NCBI RefSeq assembly: GCF_014641735.1
Contig: NZ_BMIH01000003.1
Coordinates: forward strand, 558,001-622,000
Length of the DNA stretch: 64,000 nucleotides
Reading direction: 5' to 3'
From: Sphingomonas metalli
Lineage (GTDB): Bacteria > Pseudomonadota > Alphaproteobacteria > Sphingomonadales > Sphingomonadaceae
A model generated the notes under the pieces. The model saw only the letters and a program-made list of their open reading frames with translations. It did not search any database and was not told where the DNA came from. Below are positions 1 through 8,836 of this stretch, in pieces (positions within the stretch are counted from its first letter, which is position 1; each line of letters starts with the position of its first letter). Both the position numbers and the translations under genes were made by a program.

Positions 1-1859
1 ATCACGGTGATCTGCCCGTCGTCGGGCGTGAAGACGTTTTCGAACGCGCGCTTGTTGAGGATCAGCTCCTGGTTGCTCGCCGAGACCGGCCCGGCGATCG
101 AGCTAACCTCGAGCCGGACGTGGAGCTTCAGCGATCCGCCTGCATTGACCTGCGGCTTCACGTCGAGCTGGATACCGACATTCTGCCGCTGCACCGTGCG
201 GAAGCTGTTGTCGAAATTGTTCGACAGCGCCTGTCCCGTCGTCACCGGGATCTCCTGCCCGACCAGGCTATGCGCCTGCTGGTTGTCGAGCGTGATGATG
301 TGCGGCACCTGCAGCAGGTTGGAGGTGTTGTCGCTCTTCACCGCGTTGATGATCGCACCGAAGATCGTGTCGCCCACCCTGCCGCCCCAGCCGGCGAAGC
401 CGCCGCTGGTGCCCAGGATCGAGCTGATCGCCGACTGGGTCAGCTGATCGGTCGCCGCATTGGGCGTGGTGGTCGTCGTCCGCGTACCGTCGGTGCCGAT
501 CACGGTCGTGGTCTGACCGCCGATATAGCGCGCGCCGACGGCACCTGCGATCTGGAGGATGTTGGGCGCGGTGTTGGTATAGGTGGACGCCGCGAAGGCG
601 CCACCCGACAGGTTGCCCAGCAGGAACTGCGCGCCGAGCCGCTTGACCGTGGAATCCGAGACCTCGGCGATGATCGCCTCGATCAGCACCTGCTCGCGCC
701 GGGTGTCGAGCTGGCGCGTGACCTCGGCGAGCTGCCGCTGGATGTCGGCGGGCGCCGCGATGACGATTGCGTTCGCGCCGGTGAAGCGCGTCACGACCGC
801 CTGCGTGCGGCTGCCCACCGACGAGATCGGCGCCTGCTGGCCGTTGGCCAGCGTCGTACCGCCGCCCCCGCCACTGGTCGGCACCGGATTGGACGGCTGG
901 ATGATCTGCGGCGTGATCTGGCCGCTGCTCGTGCCCGTCGTTCCATTGGTGGTCTGGAAGCTGCCGCGCGACAGCGTGGTCTCCTGCACCGGATCGGGCG
1001 TCTGCCCCACCAGGCGCTGAAGTACCGGCAGCAGCTGCTCGGCATCGGCGTTTTCGAGGAAGACGACCTTGATCTCGGTCCCGCTCTGCGCCTTGCGGTC
1101 GAGATCGACCGCGATCTGCGCCAGCCGCGTGACGCTCGACGGGTCGCCGCGAAGACCGATCGAGTTAGAGCTTTCGATCGGCACGACGGATACGCTACCC
1201 GGTGCCACCGAGGCACCGCCGCCGCCGGTGCTCGAGCCGCCCCCGGCCAGCGCCTGAAGCGCCGTGGCGATCTCGCGCGCGGACGCGTTGCGCAGCGTGA
1301 CGACGCGGGTCGCGGCACCATCCGTATCCACCCGCCGCAGCACCTCGCGGATGCGGCGGATATTGTCGGCGAAGTCGACCACGACGATGCTGTTGCCGCC
1401 GCGATTGGCGGTGACCGACCCTTGCGCGCTGACCAGTGGGCGCACCGTCTCCACCGCGCTCTGCGCGTCGATCGAGCGCAGGCGGACGATCTCGGTGACG
1501 AAGCTGTTGCGCTGGGCCCCGGCGCTGCCGATGCGGCTCGGCTGCGCGGCGGCATTGTCGAGCGGCTGGACGCGCAGCACGCCGTTGCCGGTCGGCACCG
1601 CGACCAGCCCGTTGGCGCGCAGCGTCGACAGGAACACCTCGAAATATTCCGATCGCGACAGCGGCCGGTCGGTGACCACCGTCACCTTCCCCGCCACCCG
1701 CGCATCGACGATGAAGGTGCGGCCCGTCACCCGGGCCGCATCGGCGATGAAGGCCCGGATGTCGGCATCGCGGACGTTGAGCGTCAGCTGCGCGGCGACG
1801 GGCGCTGCCACCGCCAGCGCGGCGGCGAGAACAGGCAGGGAAAGCGAGGAACGGATCAT
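1..1859 (-). CDS. gspD: Type II secretion system secretin GspD (partial, C-terminus off the left edge)
   Basis: Outer-membrane secretin that forms the exit channel of the type II secretion system. Reading from the ATG at 1859, about 619 codons lie in the window. There is a signal peptide of about 25 residues ending in AAPVAAQ, then the N0 domain (about 28-100), N1-N3 repeats (about 120-430, with Gly/Ser/Thr/Pro-rich linkers) and the start of the secretin domain (from about residue 510), including the typical VPHIITLDNQQA and VGQEIPVTTG stretches. The end of the secretin domain lies outside the window. The start overlaps the gspC stop as ATGA, so the two are translationally coupled. The family is certain from these motifs; the substrate is not visible. 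Confidence 0.93.
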   Translation of the reverse strand, partial: MIRSSLSLPVLAAALAVAAPVAAQLTLNVRDADIRAFIADAARVTGRTFIVDARVAGKVTVVTDRPLSRSEYFEVFLSTLRANGLVAVPTGNGVLRVQPLDNAAAQPSRIGSAGAQRNSFVTEIVRLRSIDAQSAVETVRPLVSAQGSVTANRGGNSIVVVDFADNIRRIREVLRRVDTDGAATRVVTLRNASAREIATALQALAGGGSSTGGGGASVAPGSVSVVPIESSNSIGLRGDPSSVTRLAQIAVDLDRKAQSGTEIKVVFLENADAEQLLPVLQRLVGQTPDPVQETTLSRGSFQTTNGTTGTSSGQITPQIIQPSNPVPTSGGGGGTTLANGQQAPISSVGSRTQAVVTRFTGANAIVIAAPADIQRQLAEVTRQLDTRREQVLIEAIIAEVSDSTVKRLGAQFLLGNLSGGAFAASTYTNTAPNILQIAGAVGARYIGGQTTTVIGTDGTRTTTTTPNAATDQLTQSAISSILGTSGGFAGWGGRVGDTIFGAIINAVKSDNTSNLLQVPHIITLDNQQAHSLVGQEIPVTTGQALSNNFDNSFRTVQRQNVGIQLDVKPQVNAGGSLKLHVRLEVSSIAGPVSASNQELILNKRAFENVFTPDDGQITV

Positions 1860-2731
1860 TTCTTGGGGGCCGCTATCGTGATGGCGAGCGGCAGCGTGTC
1901 CTGTCCGCGCTCGACGGTGATGGGAATGTTGCCGCCGCCGGCGAATTCGGCGGCGATACGGTCGATGTCGCCGGGGCCGGTGACCGGCCGCCCGCCGATC
2001 GAGGTGACCACGTCGCCCTCGCGAAGGCCGGCCCGGCGAAATGCCTCGCCGCCGCCCTGCGGCCGGACGACGAGCCCGCTGATCCGGCCGTTGTCGAGGC
2101 GGGGGATGAAGCCGATGTCCTGCCGCAGCTGGCTGGCGGGCAGGCCGCCGCCGGGCACCGCCGAGCCGCCGGACGCGGCGGGGGTGATCGGGCCGACTCC
2201 CGCCGGCAGCGGCGGCGCGCCCGGCGGTCCGCCCGTACCCGGCGGCGGCGGCGTCGCGCCGGACTGGTCGAGGAACAGGTCCTCGGTCACGCCGCCGCGG
2301 TCGAGCGTGATATGGTCGAAGGCGACGCCCTTCAGCCGGACGCCCGGCTGGATCTCCTCGCCGACCGCGACGCTCTGCTGGACGCCGTCCGGGCCCGCGA
2401 CGATCGCCGAACCGCGGCCGGTCGCCTCGTCGAGCCGGATGCCGAATACGGTCAATTGCAGGTTGGTCACCGTCGTGGGCGCGGTCTGCGCCTGTTGCAG
2501 ACGGAAGAACGGGTCGAAATCGGTCAGCAGCTCGAGCGCCGATCCCGGAACCGCGACGCCTGCCGGCCGCCAGTCGCCGACCGGCCCGACCGGGGTCGCG
2601 ACGACCCAGATCAGCCGGGCGAGCTGCACGGCGAGCCCCGCCATGAGCGCGAGTTCGGCCACCGAATAGACGTTGACGACCGGCAGCCGCTCCAGCAGCC
2701 GCCGCGCGCGCGGATCGAGCCTCAATCGCAT
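1856..2731 (-). CDS. gspC: Type II secretion system protein GspC with PDZ domain
   Basis: Inner-membrane component that links the T2SS inner-membrane platform to the secretin. Starting at the ATG at 2731 gives 291 residues: a short cytoplasmic Arg-rich N-terminus, one membrane helix (about residues 20-45), a periplasmic homology region (about 75-150), a long Pro/Gly linker and a C-terminal PDZ domain (about 200-290). An in-frame ATG at 2776 would add 15 residues; I prefer 2731 because the Arg-rich MRLRLDPRARR start just before the membrane helix is normal for the family. The stop overlaps gspD by four bases. Gene order gspC then gspD is the usual one. Confidence 0.88.
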   Translation of the reverse strand: MRLRLDPRARRLLERLPVVNVYSVAELALMAGLAVQLARLIWVVATPVGPVGDWRPAGVAVPGSALELLTDFDPFFRLQQAQTAPTTVTNLQLTVFGIRLDEATGRGSAIVAGPDGVQQSVAVGEEIQPGVRLKGVAFDHITLDRGGVTEDLFLDQSGATPPPPGTGGPPGAPPLPAGVGPITPAASGGSAVPGGGLPASQLRQDIGFIPRLDNGRISGLVVRPQGGGEAFRRAGLREGDVVTSIGGRPVTGPGDIDRIAAEFAGGGNIPITVERGQDTLPLAITIAAPKK

Positions 2732-2851
2732 CGCCAGATCATCCCGCCGCCCGATCGCATACCATCGACCCTGCATCTAACAGCGAACGGCCGCGCTGCC
2801 GACAAAAAAGACGCTTGGACGCGCGCTGCGCGCGCTGCCACTCTGCCGGCC

Positions 2852-3508
2852 ATGCCAAGCTCCCTTTCTCTCGGCTCCGGGCTCGACGGCGCGCCGATCG
2901 CCGAGCGCATCCTGTCGCATCACGGCGTCCAGCGCATCCCCAGTCCCAAACTCACCCTCTTCGTCCAGCGCGACTTCCTGCCGCCGGAGCTTTGCACCGC
3001 CCTGATCGCGCGGATCGATGCGGTCCGCCGCCCCTCGACCATTGCGGACGCCAATGGCGATGCCGCCTACCGGACCAGCGAGACGGGCGACCTCGCGGCG
3101 GACGATCCGGTGGTGATCGACACCGAGGCGCGGTTGCTGGCCTTTACCGGCCTCGATCCGACGCATGGCGAGCCCCTGCAGGGGCAGCGCTACGCGGTCG
3201 GGCAGGAGTTCAAGGGGCATACCGACTATTTCGAGCCGCAGGGCATCGACTATGACCGCTACTGCTCCGTTGCCGGCAACCGGACCTGGACGGCGATGGT
3301 CTATCTCAACTCTCCCGAAGCGGGCGGCGCGACGCGGTTCAAGGCGGCCGACAAGATCATCCAGCCCGAACGGGGCAAGCTGGTCTGCTGGAACAATCGC
3401 CGCCCGGACGGCAGCCTCAACCCCGCCACGCTCCATCAGGGCATGAAGGTGCGCAGCGGGGTCAAGTACGTCATCACCAAATGGTATCGCGAGCGGCCCT
3501 GGGGATAG
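2852..3508 (+). CDS. 2OG-Fe(II) oxygenase, prolyl 4-hydroxylase-like
   Basis: 218-residue non-haem iron dioxygenase of the prolyl-4-hydroxylase (P4Hc) type; such enzymes couple 2-oxoglutarate decarboxylation to hydroxylation of a protein or small molecule. The iron triad is visible as H123 and D125 (in HTDYFEP) and H195 (in LHQGMKV), with R201 placed to bind 2-oxoglutarate. The frame is open far upstream, but the ATG at 2852 gives the expected family length and the upstream part overlaps gspC on the other strand. There is no signal peptide, so it is probably cytoplasmic. The gene stands alone and converges on the TonB receptor; its substrate cannot be told from sequence. Confidence 0.85.
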   Translation: MPSSLSLGSGLDGAPIAERILSHHGVQRIPSPKLTLFVQRDFLPPELCTALIARIDAVRRPSTIADANGDAAYRTSETGDLAADDPVVIDTEARLLAFTGLDPTHGEPLQGQRYAVGQEFKGHTDYFEPQGIDYDRYCSVAGNRTWTAMVYLNSPEAGGATRFKAADKIIQPERGKLVCWNNRRPDGSLNPATLHQGMKVRSGVKYVITKWYRERPWG

Positions 3509-3534
3509 ACCTTGATCCGTTGAAGCTGAAACGA

Positions 3535-3620
3535 TCGTCATCCCGGCAAAGGCTGGGATCTCCCGGTAAAAGCACGAGGCATGAACCGCTCGAGGCCCCA
3601 GCCTGCGCTGGGGCGACGAT
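3535..3620. repeat. Palindromic repeat, family A
   Basis: Composite of two short hairpins, one with the GGGATC/GTCATCCC-type arm and one with CCCCAGCCTGCGCTGGGG, about 40 bases apart. It lies between two convergent genes. The same arrangement recurs at 29631, 33943, 42061 and 54204, with variants at 52772 and 56273, so it is a dispersed repeat and not simply a terminator. Confidence 0.85.
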
Positions 3621-3664
3621 TCAGGTCGGCTGGACCGAGCTTTAGCCGCCGCCCGCGCCCGGCG

Positions 3665-6394
3665 TCAGAACTGGATGCTGGCCCCGAGGCTGAAGACCCG
3701 GCCGAGCCGGTACCGGTTGATGTCGACCCGCGCATTCTCGAAGGTCTGGAACTCGCGATAGCCGGTACCCGTCAGGTTGCGCGCCTCCGCCTTGATCTCG
3801 ACCTCCTTGCCCGCGATCCGGATGCCCTGCCGCCCGACGATGTCGAGGCGGATGCCGGGGCGCTCGATCAGATCGGGCAGGCGCACGCCGCCGTCGCCGA
3901 CCGGGCCGCGATTGGTCAGCCGGTCCGAGGCATAGTTGAACAGGAAGGTCAGCTGGCTGAGCGACTCCTTGTCCTCGATGCCGAGCTGGAGATTGACCAG
4001 ATGGTCCGACTGGCCGACCAGCGGGGCGCCGTCGCGGAACAGCACGTTCGCCGGCCGCAGGTCGGCGATCGCGCCCGAGGACAGCGGGCTGGCGATCAGC
4101 TGGTTGCCCGCCTCCACCTTCGAATGGGTGTAGGTGTAGTTGACGATCGCGACGAGGCGGCGCGTCGCGAAGAAGCCGTCGCCCAGCGCATCGAGCGGGA
4201 TATACTTCTGGAACTCGACCTCGCCGCCGTAGAGCTTGGCGCGCGGCGCGTTGGCGAAGCCGGTCTGGAGGGTCGACGAGCCGGCCGGGAAGAAGGCCAC
4301 TGCCTCGATCGGATCGTCGATCCGCTTGAAGAAGCCCGCCAGGTTGAAGCGCTGGTCGCGCGCAAAATACCATTCGTAGCGCAGCTCGGCATTGTAGAGC
4401 TGCGAGTCCTTCAGGAAGGTGTTGCCGAAGAACAGGCGGTCGCTCTCGAAATCCTGGTAGAGCTGCGGCGCGAGTTCGCGGAACTGCGGACGGGCCAGCG
4501 TCTTCGACAGATGGCCGCGCAGCTGCATGTCGGGCGCGAAGTTCCAGGTGATGGTGACCGCAGGCAGCCAGTAGCTGTTGTCCAGCCGGGTGCCGGTGGC
4601 GGTGCCGATCGGGTTGACCCACTCGACCGCCTGCTCGTAGCGGATGCCGCTGGTCGCGCGCAGCCCGTCGGTGATCTCGCCCTCCACCTGGGCATAGCCG
4701 CCATGGACGCGCAGGCTGGCGTCATAGGCCGCCGCGCCCTGCGCGGTCGAGGTGTTGCGCAGGCTGATGCCGTAGGTCAGCACCGTATAGTCGGACAGCA
4801 GATAGTCTGGGCGCAGCTGCGCCACCGCGACCGGCAGCGTGGCGTTGTTCGGCGCCTGGTACTGGAAGGTGTAGCGGCTCGAATCGCGGCTGGTGTCGGT
4901 ATAGGCATAGCCGACCGAGACCGAGAAGGGCCGGTCGAACGACGAGACGTTCCAGGTCAGGTTCGCCTGACCGGACCATTGCCGCTCGTCCAGCTCGGAA
5001 AAGGCGATCGACGCGCCTTCCAGCCCGCTGAGGCTGTTGCGATAGTCGCGCGCCTGATTGCTGTACTGATAGGTGAAGCCACGCTCGTAGGGGCTGTTGC
5101 GCTGCGTCTTGGCGAAGGAGCCGCGCACGTCGAGCGCGATGTCGGTCCATTTGAACTCGCCGACGGCCTGGGTGTCCATCAGCTCGCGCTCGAACCAGCT
5201 GGTGTTCTGGACGATGAAGGGCTGGATGCCGCCGGGCAGGATGCCGACATTGGCGGTGTTGCCGCGGCTCAGCCGGCCCTGCTTGACCGTGTCGTGAATG
5301 TAGAGGTTGGTCAGCCGGATCTTGTGCTCGTCCCACTCGGCGCCGACGCCGAGCAGGCCGTTTACGATCGCGCGATTGTCGGTCAGCACGGTCTGGAAGT
5401 CGCTGATCAGGATCCCGGTCGGGTCGTTGGTCAGCTGCTGGCGGTTGTCGCGGGTGCGCCAGCTGTTGCTGATCCCCGCCGCCGCGATCACGCCGACGCG
5501 GACGCTGCCGAAATCGGCCGAGGTGCCGAAGCTCATCTCGCCCGACCAGTTGGCGGGGAGCTGGTTGTTCTGCTGGAGGAGCGTCGTCTCGGCATTGGTC
5601 AGCCCGGTGATCTGCTGCGGGGTCAGCGACGTGCCGTTGACCCCGGCGGCGCGGATGACGCCCGGGACCTTGCGCTCGCCGCTGTCGAAGCCGGTCCAGT
5701 CGTACCGGCCACCGTCATAGACATAGCCGAGCTCCGACGTGGTCACCGTATCGGCGGCCAGCGAGCCGCCGAGCTGGAAGAAGGTCTCCTTGGGCACCGC
5801 ACGGGTGGTCAGGTTGATGACGCCGCCGCCGAACTCCGCAGGATAGTTAACCGAATAGCTCTTCTGCACCAGCGCAGAGGCGATGACGTTGGTCGGGAAG
5901 ATGTCGAGCGGCACGACGCGGCGCAGCGGCTCGGGCGAGGGCAGCGGCGAGCCGTTGAGCAGCGACGAGGAATAGCGGTCGCCGAGGCCACGGACATAGA
6001 CGAAGCCGTTGCCGACCACCGACAGGCCGGTGACGCGGGTCAGCGCGCCGGCGATGTCGCCCTCGCCCGTCCGCGCGATGTCGGCGGTCGACAGCACGTT
6101 CACCACCTCGGGGGTCGAGCGCACGATGTTGGGGATGTTGCGGCCGACGACGACGATGTCCTCGTTGCCGGCCGAGCCGGGCGCCGAGACCTCCACCTGG
6201 TCGGTCTGCCCTGCCCCACCCGGGGTGGCGGTGCGCAGATCGTCATTGTCGACCGGCGTTCCCGCCTGCGGCGCGACGACGCTGCCCGAAGGCGGCGAAC
6301 CGGCCGGCGCGCTGCCGGCTGTCCCCTGCGCGATCGCGGCCGCGGGCATCAACATGGACGTGCCCAGCAGAAGGGTGGTGAAGGTCTTGGTCAT
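3665..6394 (-). CDS. TonB-dependent outer-membrane receptor
   Basis: 909-residue TonB-dependent transporter for energised uptake across the outer membrane. It has a signal peptide (cleavage after AAAIAQ, about residue 23), a Pro/Gly-rich linker, an EDIVVVGR segment before the plug, a plug domain (about 75-210, with the VRGLGDRYSSS and NYPAEFGGGVINL stretches) and a long beta-barrel region ending in the terminal Phe (FSLGASIQF) expected for BAM-dependent assembly. It is the second gene of an operon with the beta-helix lipoprotein 73 bp upstream, and a hairpin lies in that gap. The lipoprotein partner and the Pho-like box upstream hint at scavenging of a phosphorus compound, but nothing in the receptor itself fixes the substrate. 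Confidence 0.93.
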   Translation of the reverse strand: MTKTFTTLLLGTSMLMPAAAIAQGTAGSAPAGSPPSGSVVAPQAGTPVDNDDLRTATPGGAGQTDQVEVSAPGSAGNEDIVVVGRNIPNIVRSTPEVVNVLSTADIARTGEGDIAGALTRVTGLSVVGNGFVYVRGLGDRYSSSLLNGSPLPSPEPLRRVVPLDIFPTNVIASALVQKSYSVNYPAEFGGGVINLTTRAVPKETFFQLGGSLAADTVTTSELGYVYDGGRYDWTGFDSGERKVPGVIRAAGVNGTSLTPQQITGLTNAETTLLQQNNQLPANWSGEMSFGTSADFGSVRVGVIAAAGISNSWRTRDNRQQLTNDPTGILISDFQTVLTDNRAIVNGLLGVGAEWDEHKIRLTNLYIHDTVKQGRLSRGNTANVGILPGGIQPFIVQNTSWFERELMDTQAVGEFKWTDIALDVRGSFAKTQRNSPYERGFTYQYSNQARDYRNSLSGLEGASIAFSELDERQWSGQANLTWNVSSFDRPFSVSVGYAYTDTSRDSSRYTFQYQAPNNATLPVAVAQLRPDYLLSDYTVLTYGISLRNTSTAQGAAAYDASLRVHGGYAQVEGEITDGLRATSGIRYEQAVEWVNPIGTATGTRLDNSYWLPAVTITWNFAPDMQLRGHLSKTLARPQFRELAPQLYQDFESDRLFFGNTFLKDSQLYNAELRYEWYFARDQRFNLAGFFKRIDDPIEAVAFFPAGSSTLQTGFANAPRAKLYGGEVEFQKYIPLDALGDGFFATRRLVAIVNYTYTHSKVEAGNQLIASPLSSGAIADLRPANVLFRDGAPLVGQSDHLVNLQLGIEDKESLSQLTFLFNYASDRLTNRGPVGDGGVRLPDLIERPGIRLDIVGRQGIRIAGKEVEIKAEARNLTGTGYREFQTFENARVDINRYRLGRVFSLGASIQF

Positions 6395-6408
6395 GGCTGC
6401 CCCGGCAG

Positions 6409-6445
6409 AAAAAGGAATTGGCGGGCGGCCCCCCGGACCGCCCGC
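6409..6445 (-). terminator. Hairpin with T-rich tail between lipoprotein and TonB receptor genes
   Basis: Perfect 8-bp arms GCGGGCGG / CCGCCCGC with a 9-base loop; on the minus strand a run of five T (6409-6413) follows about 7 bases after the stem. It lies in the 73-bp gap before the receptor start, so it may act as a partial terminator setting the ratio of lipoprotein to receptor. Confidence 0.5.
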
Positions 6446-6467
6446 TTCGATATGCGCCCCGTCCGGA

Positions 6468-8048
6468 TCAGCCGGTGGGCAGCGCGGTGCAGCTGCCGCT
6501 GGTCGAGCCGAAGCTCGCCCGGTTGGAGTTGCACGTCCAGCCTGCGAAGGAGGTGTCGTTCGGTCCGCTCACCGCGCCGATGAAGCTGGTGTTGACGAAG
6601 AAGGAGTTGATCGTCGACGCGTTGAACGGGGTCGTCGTGCTGGCGACGCCGGCCGGCAGGTAGGTGCCGGTCAGGATGCCCGTCGCGCTCGCCGTGTTGT
6701 TGGTCCCCGCGGTGAACACCGCCGCCTGCTCGGCCGCGGTCACCGTCACGCCGTTGACGGCGGTTTCCGCATAGGAGCTGGCGCAGCCGAACACGACCGA
6801 GCTGAACACCGGCGGCCCGAGGTCGTCGAGCGTGGTGTTGGCCGGACGGATCGTCGACTTGCCGTTCGAGTCGAGGCCCGCGACGATGTTTAGGCAGGCG
6901 TTCGGGCCGGTGACGATGCCGTTGATGAAGCGGGCATCCGCGCCGCCGCGCAGGCGGATCGCGGCGTTGGTCGCCGTCGAGGTCGAGACGAAGGTGAAGT
7001 TGGCGAGGTTGTACCGCTGGCGGGGCAGCGCATCCTCGTTGCCGTTCGAGTCGATCTCGGTCGAGTAATTGTCGGTCTGGGTGTTGTTCGGCTTCTGCAC
7101 CGCCAGCACGAACTGCACGAAGCCCTGCCAGCCCACATCGGTGTCCAGGCCGTCGTCATCGGCGCCGGTGATCGCCAGATACTTCATGTTGGTCCGGCCG
7201 CCGAACACCTCGATGCCGTCGTCCGAGGAGTTGTGGACCTGGACGTGATCGATCGTCGTGCCCGAACCGGTGCCGCCCAGCGTCAGTCCCTGCAGCTCGT
7301 TGTTGGGGCTGATGACGGTGCCCGAATAGCGGATCTGGACGTAGCGGACGGTGCCCGAATCGTCGGTCGCGTTGGCGCCGCCGTAGAGCGCCGTCGTGGT
7401 GCCCTCGACGATGTTCTCGCAGGTCGCCGAACCGCCCGCGACGGTGGTGTTGCAGTTCGAGATCGGCGCACGGCCGGCCATGATGATGCCGCCCCACAGG
7501 CCCTGGCTGTCGTCGCTGACGCCGCCGGTCAGGTTCTGCTGCGCGGTGAAGATGATCGGGCTGGCCGCTGTGCCCTCGGCGAGCAGGCGCGAGCCGCGGT
7601 TCACGACCAGGAAGTCGTTATTGGCGTTGGTGGTGTTGGCGTAGACGATGACGCCCGGCTGGACGGTCAGGTCGACGCGGGTGCCGCCCGACTTGGTGCC
7701 GTCGCCGCCGATGTCGACGCCGACATCGACCTGGCCGTTGATCTCATAGGCGACGCCCGGCAGCTTCTGCAGGGTCAGGCTGCTGGTGACGACCGTCGGG
7801 ATGCGACAGCCGCGGAAGTTGCCGACCACGCCCGCATCGGCGAAGCCGGTCGGGCACGAGGCGGCCGGCGTGCCCGCGGTGGGGGTCGGGGTGCCGGTGG
7901 GGGTCGGCGTCGGCGTGCTGCCGCCGCCCGGTGCCACGATCACGCCTTCGCCGGGCGAGGCGACGCTGTCCGCGCCATCGCAGGAGGCCAGAAGCATGGA
8001 GGCGGTACCCGCCATCAGGAGGCGGGTGGTGCGCGAGAAGGTGGACAT
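6468..8048 (-). CDS. Surface or secreted lipoprotein, predicted parallel beta-helix
   Basis: 526 residues. The N-terminus is a lipoprotein signal with lipobox LLASC (Cys at about residue 23), followed by a low-complexity Pro-Thr linker (PTPTPTGTPTPT) and a Gly/Asn/Thr-rich body whose short repeated strands (for example IDHVQVHNSSDDGIEVFGG) look like a right-handed beta-helix. Cysteines near 66, 81 and 200 and close to the C-terminus could form disulphides. It is the first gene of an operon with the TonB receptor; such pairs are common in sphingomonads. A surface polymer-binding or hydrolytic role is an inference, and no catalytic residues are recognisable. It could also be a substrate of the neighbouring type II secretion system. 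Confidence 0.8.
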   Translation of the reverse strand: MSTFSRTTRLLMAGTASMLLASCDGADSVASPGEGVIVAPGGGSTPTPTPTGTPTPTAGTPAASCPTGFADAGVVGNFRGCRIPTVVTSSLTLQKLPGVAYEINGQVDVGVDIGGDGTKSGGTRVDLTVQPGVIVYANTTNANNDFLVVNRGSRLLAEGTAASPIIFTAQQNLTGGVSDDSQGLWGGIIMAGRAPISNCNTTVAGGSATCENIVEGTTTALYGGANATDDSGTVRYVQIRYSGTVISPNNELQGLTLGGTGSGTTIDHVQVHNSSDDGIEVFGGRTNMKYLAITGADDDGLDTDVGWQGFVQFVLAVQKPNNTQTDNYSTEIDSNGNEDALPRQRYNLANFTFVSTSTATNAAIRLRGGADARFINGIVTGPNACLNIVAGLDSNGKSTIRPANTTLDDLGPPVFSSVVFGCASSYAETAVNGVTVTAAEQAAVFTAGTNNTASATGILTGTYLPAGVASTTTPFNASTINSFFVNTSFIGAVSGPNDTSFAGWTCNSNRASFGSTSGSCTALPTG

Positions 8049-8143
8049 CGGAAGACTCCCGGTCGATCATTGGATTGCGGGCCATTCGCCCGGGATCGAC
8101 TCGGGTCCCCCTGCCGATCACGGCAGTCCGATTAGGCATGTTA

Positions 8144-8205
8144 AATGACGGCTAGATGGGATTCGCGTTTCGAAACCATGACGCCACCGTTACGGTTATG
8201 TGACG
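8144..8205 (-). promoter_or_regulatory. Array of CGTCAY-like heptamers spaced 11 bp (Pho-box-like)
   Basis: On the minus strand, heptamers CGTCACA (8205-8199), CGTAACG (8194-8188) and CGTCATG (8183-8177) start exactly 11 bp apart; a weaker CGAAACG follows in register at 8172 and CGTCATT at 8150, 33 bp further on. Direct 7-bp repeats with 4-bp spacers are how PhoB-type regulators bind. The array ends about 95 bp upstream of the lipoprotein start. The phasing is read directly from the sequence; PhoB as the protein is inference. Confidence 0.55.
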
Positions 8206-8248
8206 CGCGGATTCGAGATCCGGCGTTTTCGTGCGGTCCTCGATGACG

Positions 8249-8836
8249 TCATTCCGGCACGATCGCATGCACGGCGATGGCGGCATGGCCGTCGCGCGCG
8301 ATGACGAGGTGATCGTGCAGCCGGATATCGAGACACTCCGCCGCGGTCGCCAGCCGACGCGTGAACAGCCGGTCCGCCGCACTCGGCGTCGGATCGCCGC
8401 TGGGATGGTTGTGGACCAGCACCAGCCCCGTCGCGCCGAGCAGCAGCGCGCGCTCCAGCACCTGTCGCGGCTCGACCGACAGCGCCGAGGGCGTCCCCTG
8501 CGCGATCGCCTCCTCGGCGATCAGCTCGCGCCGTGTGTTGAGGAAGAAGGCGTGCAGCGTCTCGACCGGGGCGAAGGCATGGGCGTGATGGAGATAGTGG
8601 ATCAGCGCGTGCCGGGTGGCCAGGATCGGGCCGCGGACCGCCGCCTCGCGCAGTGTCCACAGCATCGCGCGATGGTGCGCCTTCAGCATCCGTGCGGCGT
8701 CGCGATCCGCCAGGACGTCCGCCAGCCGATCCGGGCCGGCTGCCAATGCGGGCCCGACGGCGCCGAACACCTCGATCAGCCGGTCGGCGTGCGAACCGGC
8801 GCGGTCGGCATCAAGGCCGGCCAGGAGATCGACCAG
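8249..8836 (-). CDS. RadC-family JAB/MPN domain protein
   Basis: Member of the RadC (UPF0758) family, which has the JAMM metalloprotease-like fold but no settled function. The JAMM signature is intact near the C-terminus (LVLVHNHPSGDPTPSAAD), and a C-terminal HLVIARDGHAAI strand follows. The start is uncertain: no ATG, GTG or TTG precedes the homologous region in frame. I place the start at a CTG (8836), which keeps the helical N-terminal part; the next usual starts are GTG at 8770 and ATG at 8689. The N-terminus overlaps the end of the upstream membrane-protein gene in another frame. Confidence 0.75.
   Translation of the reverse strand: MVDLLAGLDADRAGSHADRLIEVFGAVGPALAAGPDRLADVLADRDAARMLKAHHRAMLWTLREAAVRGPILATRHALIHYLHHAHAFAPVETLHAFFLNTRRELIAEEAIAQGTPSALSVEPRQVLERALLLGATGLVLVHNHPSGDPTPSAADRLFTRRLATAAECLDIRLHDHLVIARDGHAAIAVHAIVPE

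Noticed and set aside
3581..6583. Open frame of 1000 codons on the plus strand opposite the TonB receptor
   Set aside because: Antisense shadow typical of high-GC DNA: Arg/Ala/Gly/Asp-rich composition, no recognisable domain, and the minus strand carries an unmistakable TonB receptor. The same holds for long plus-strand frames at 120-2669, 11709-13682 and 34890-36923.
8201..8235. Hairpin CGGATTCGAGATCCG followed by TTTT on the plus strand as a terminator
   Set aside because: No plus-strand gene lies upstream, and on the minus strand no T run follows.
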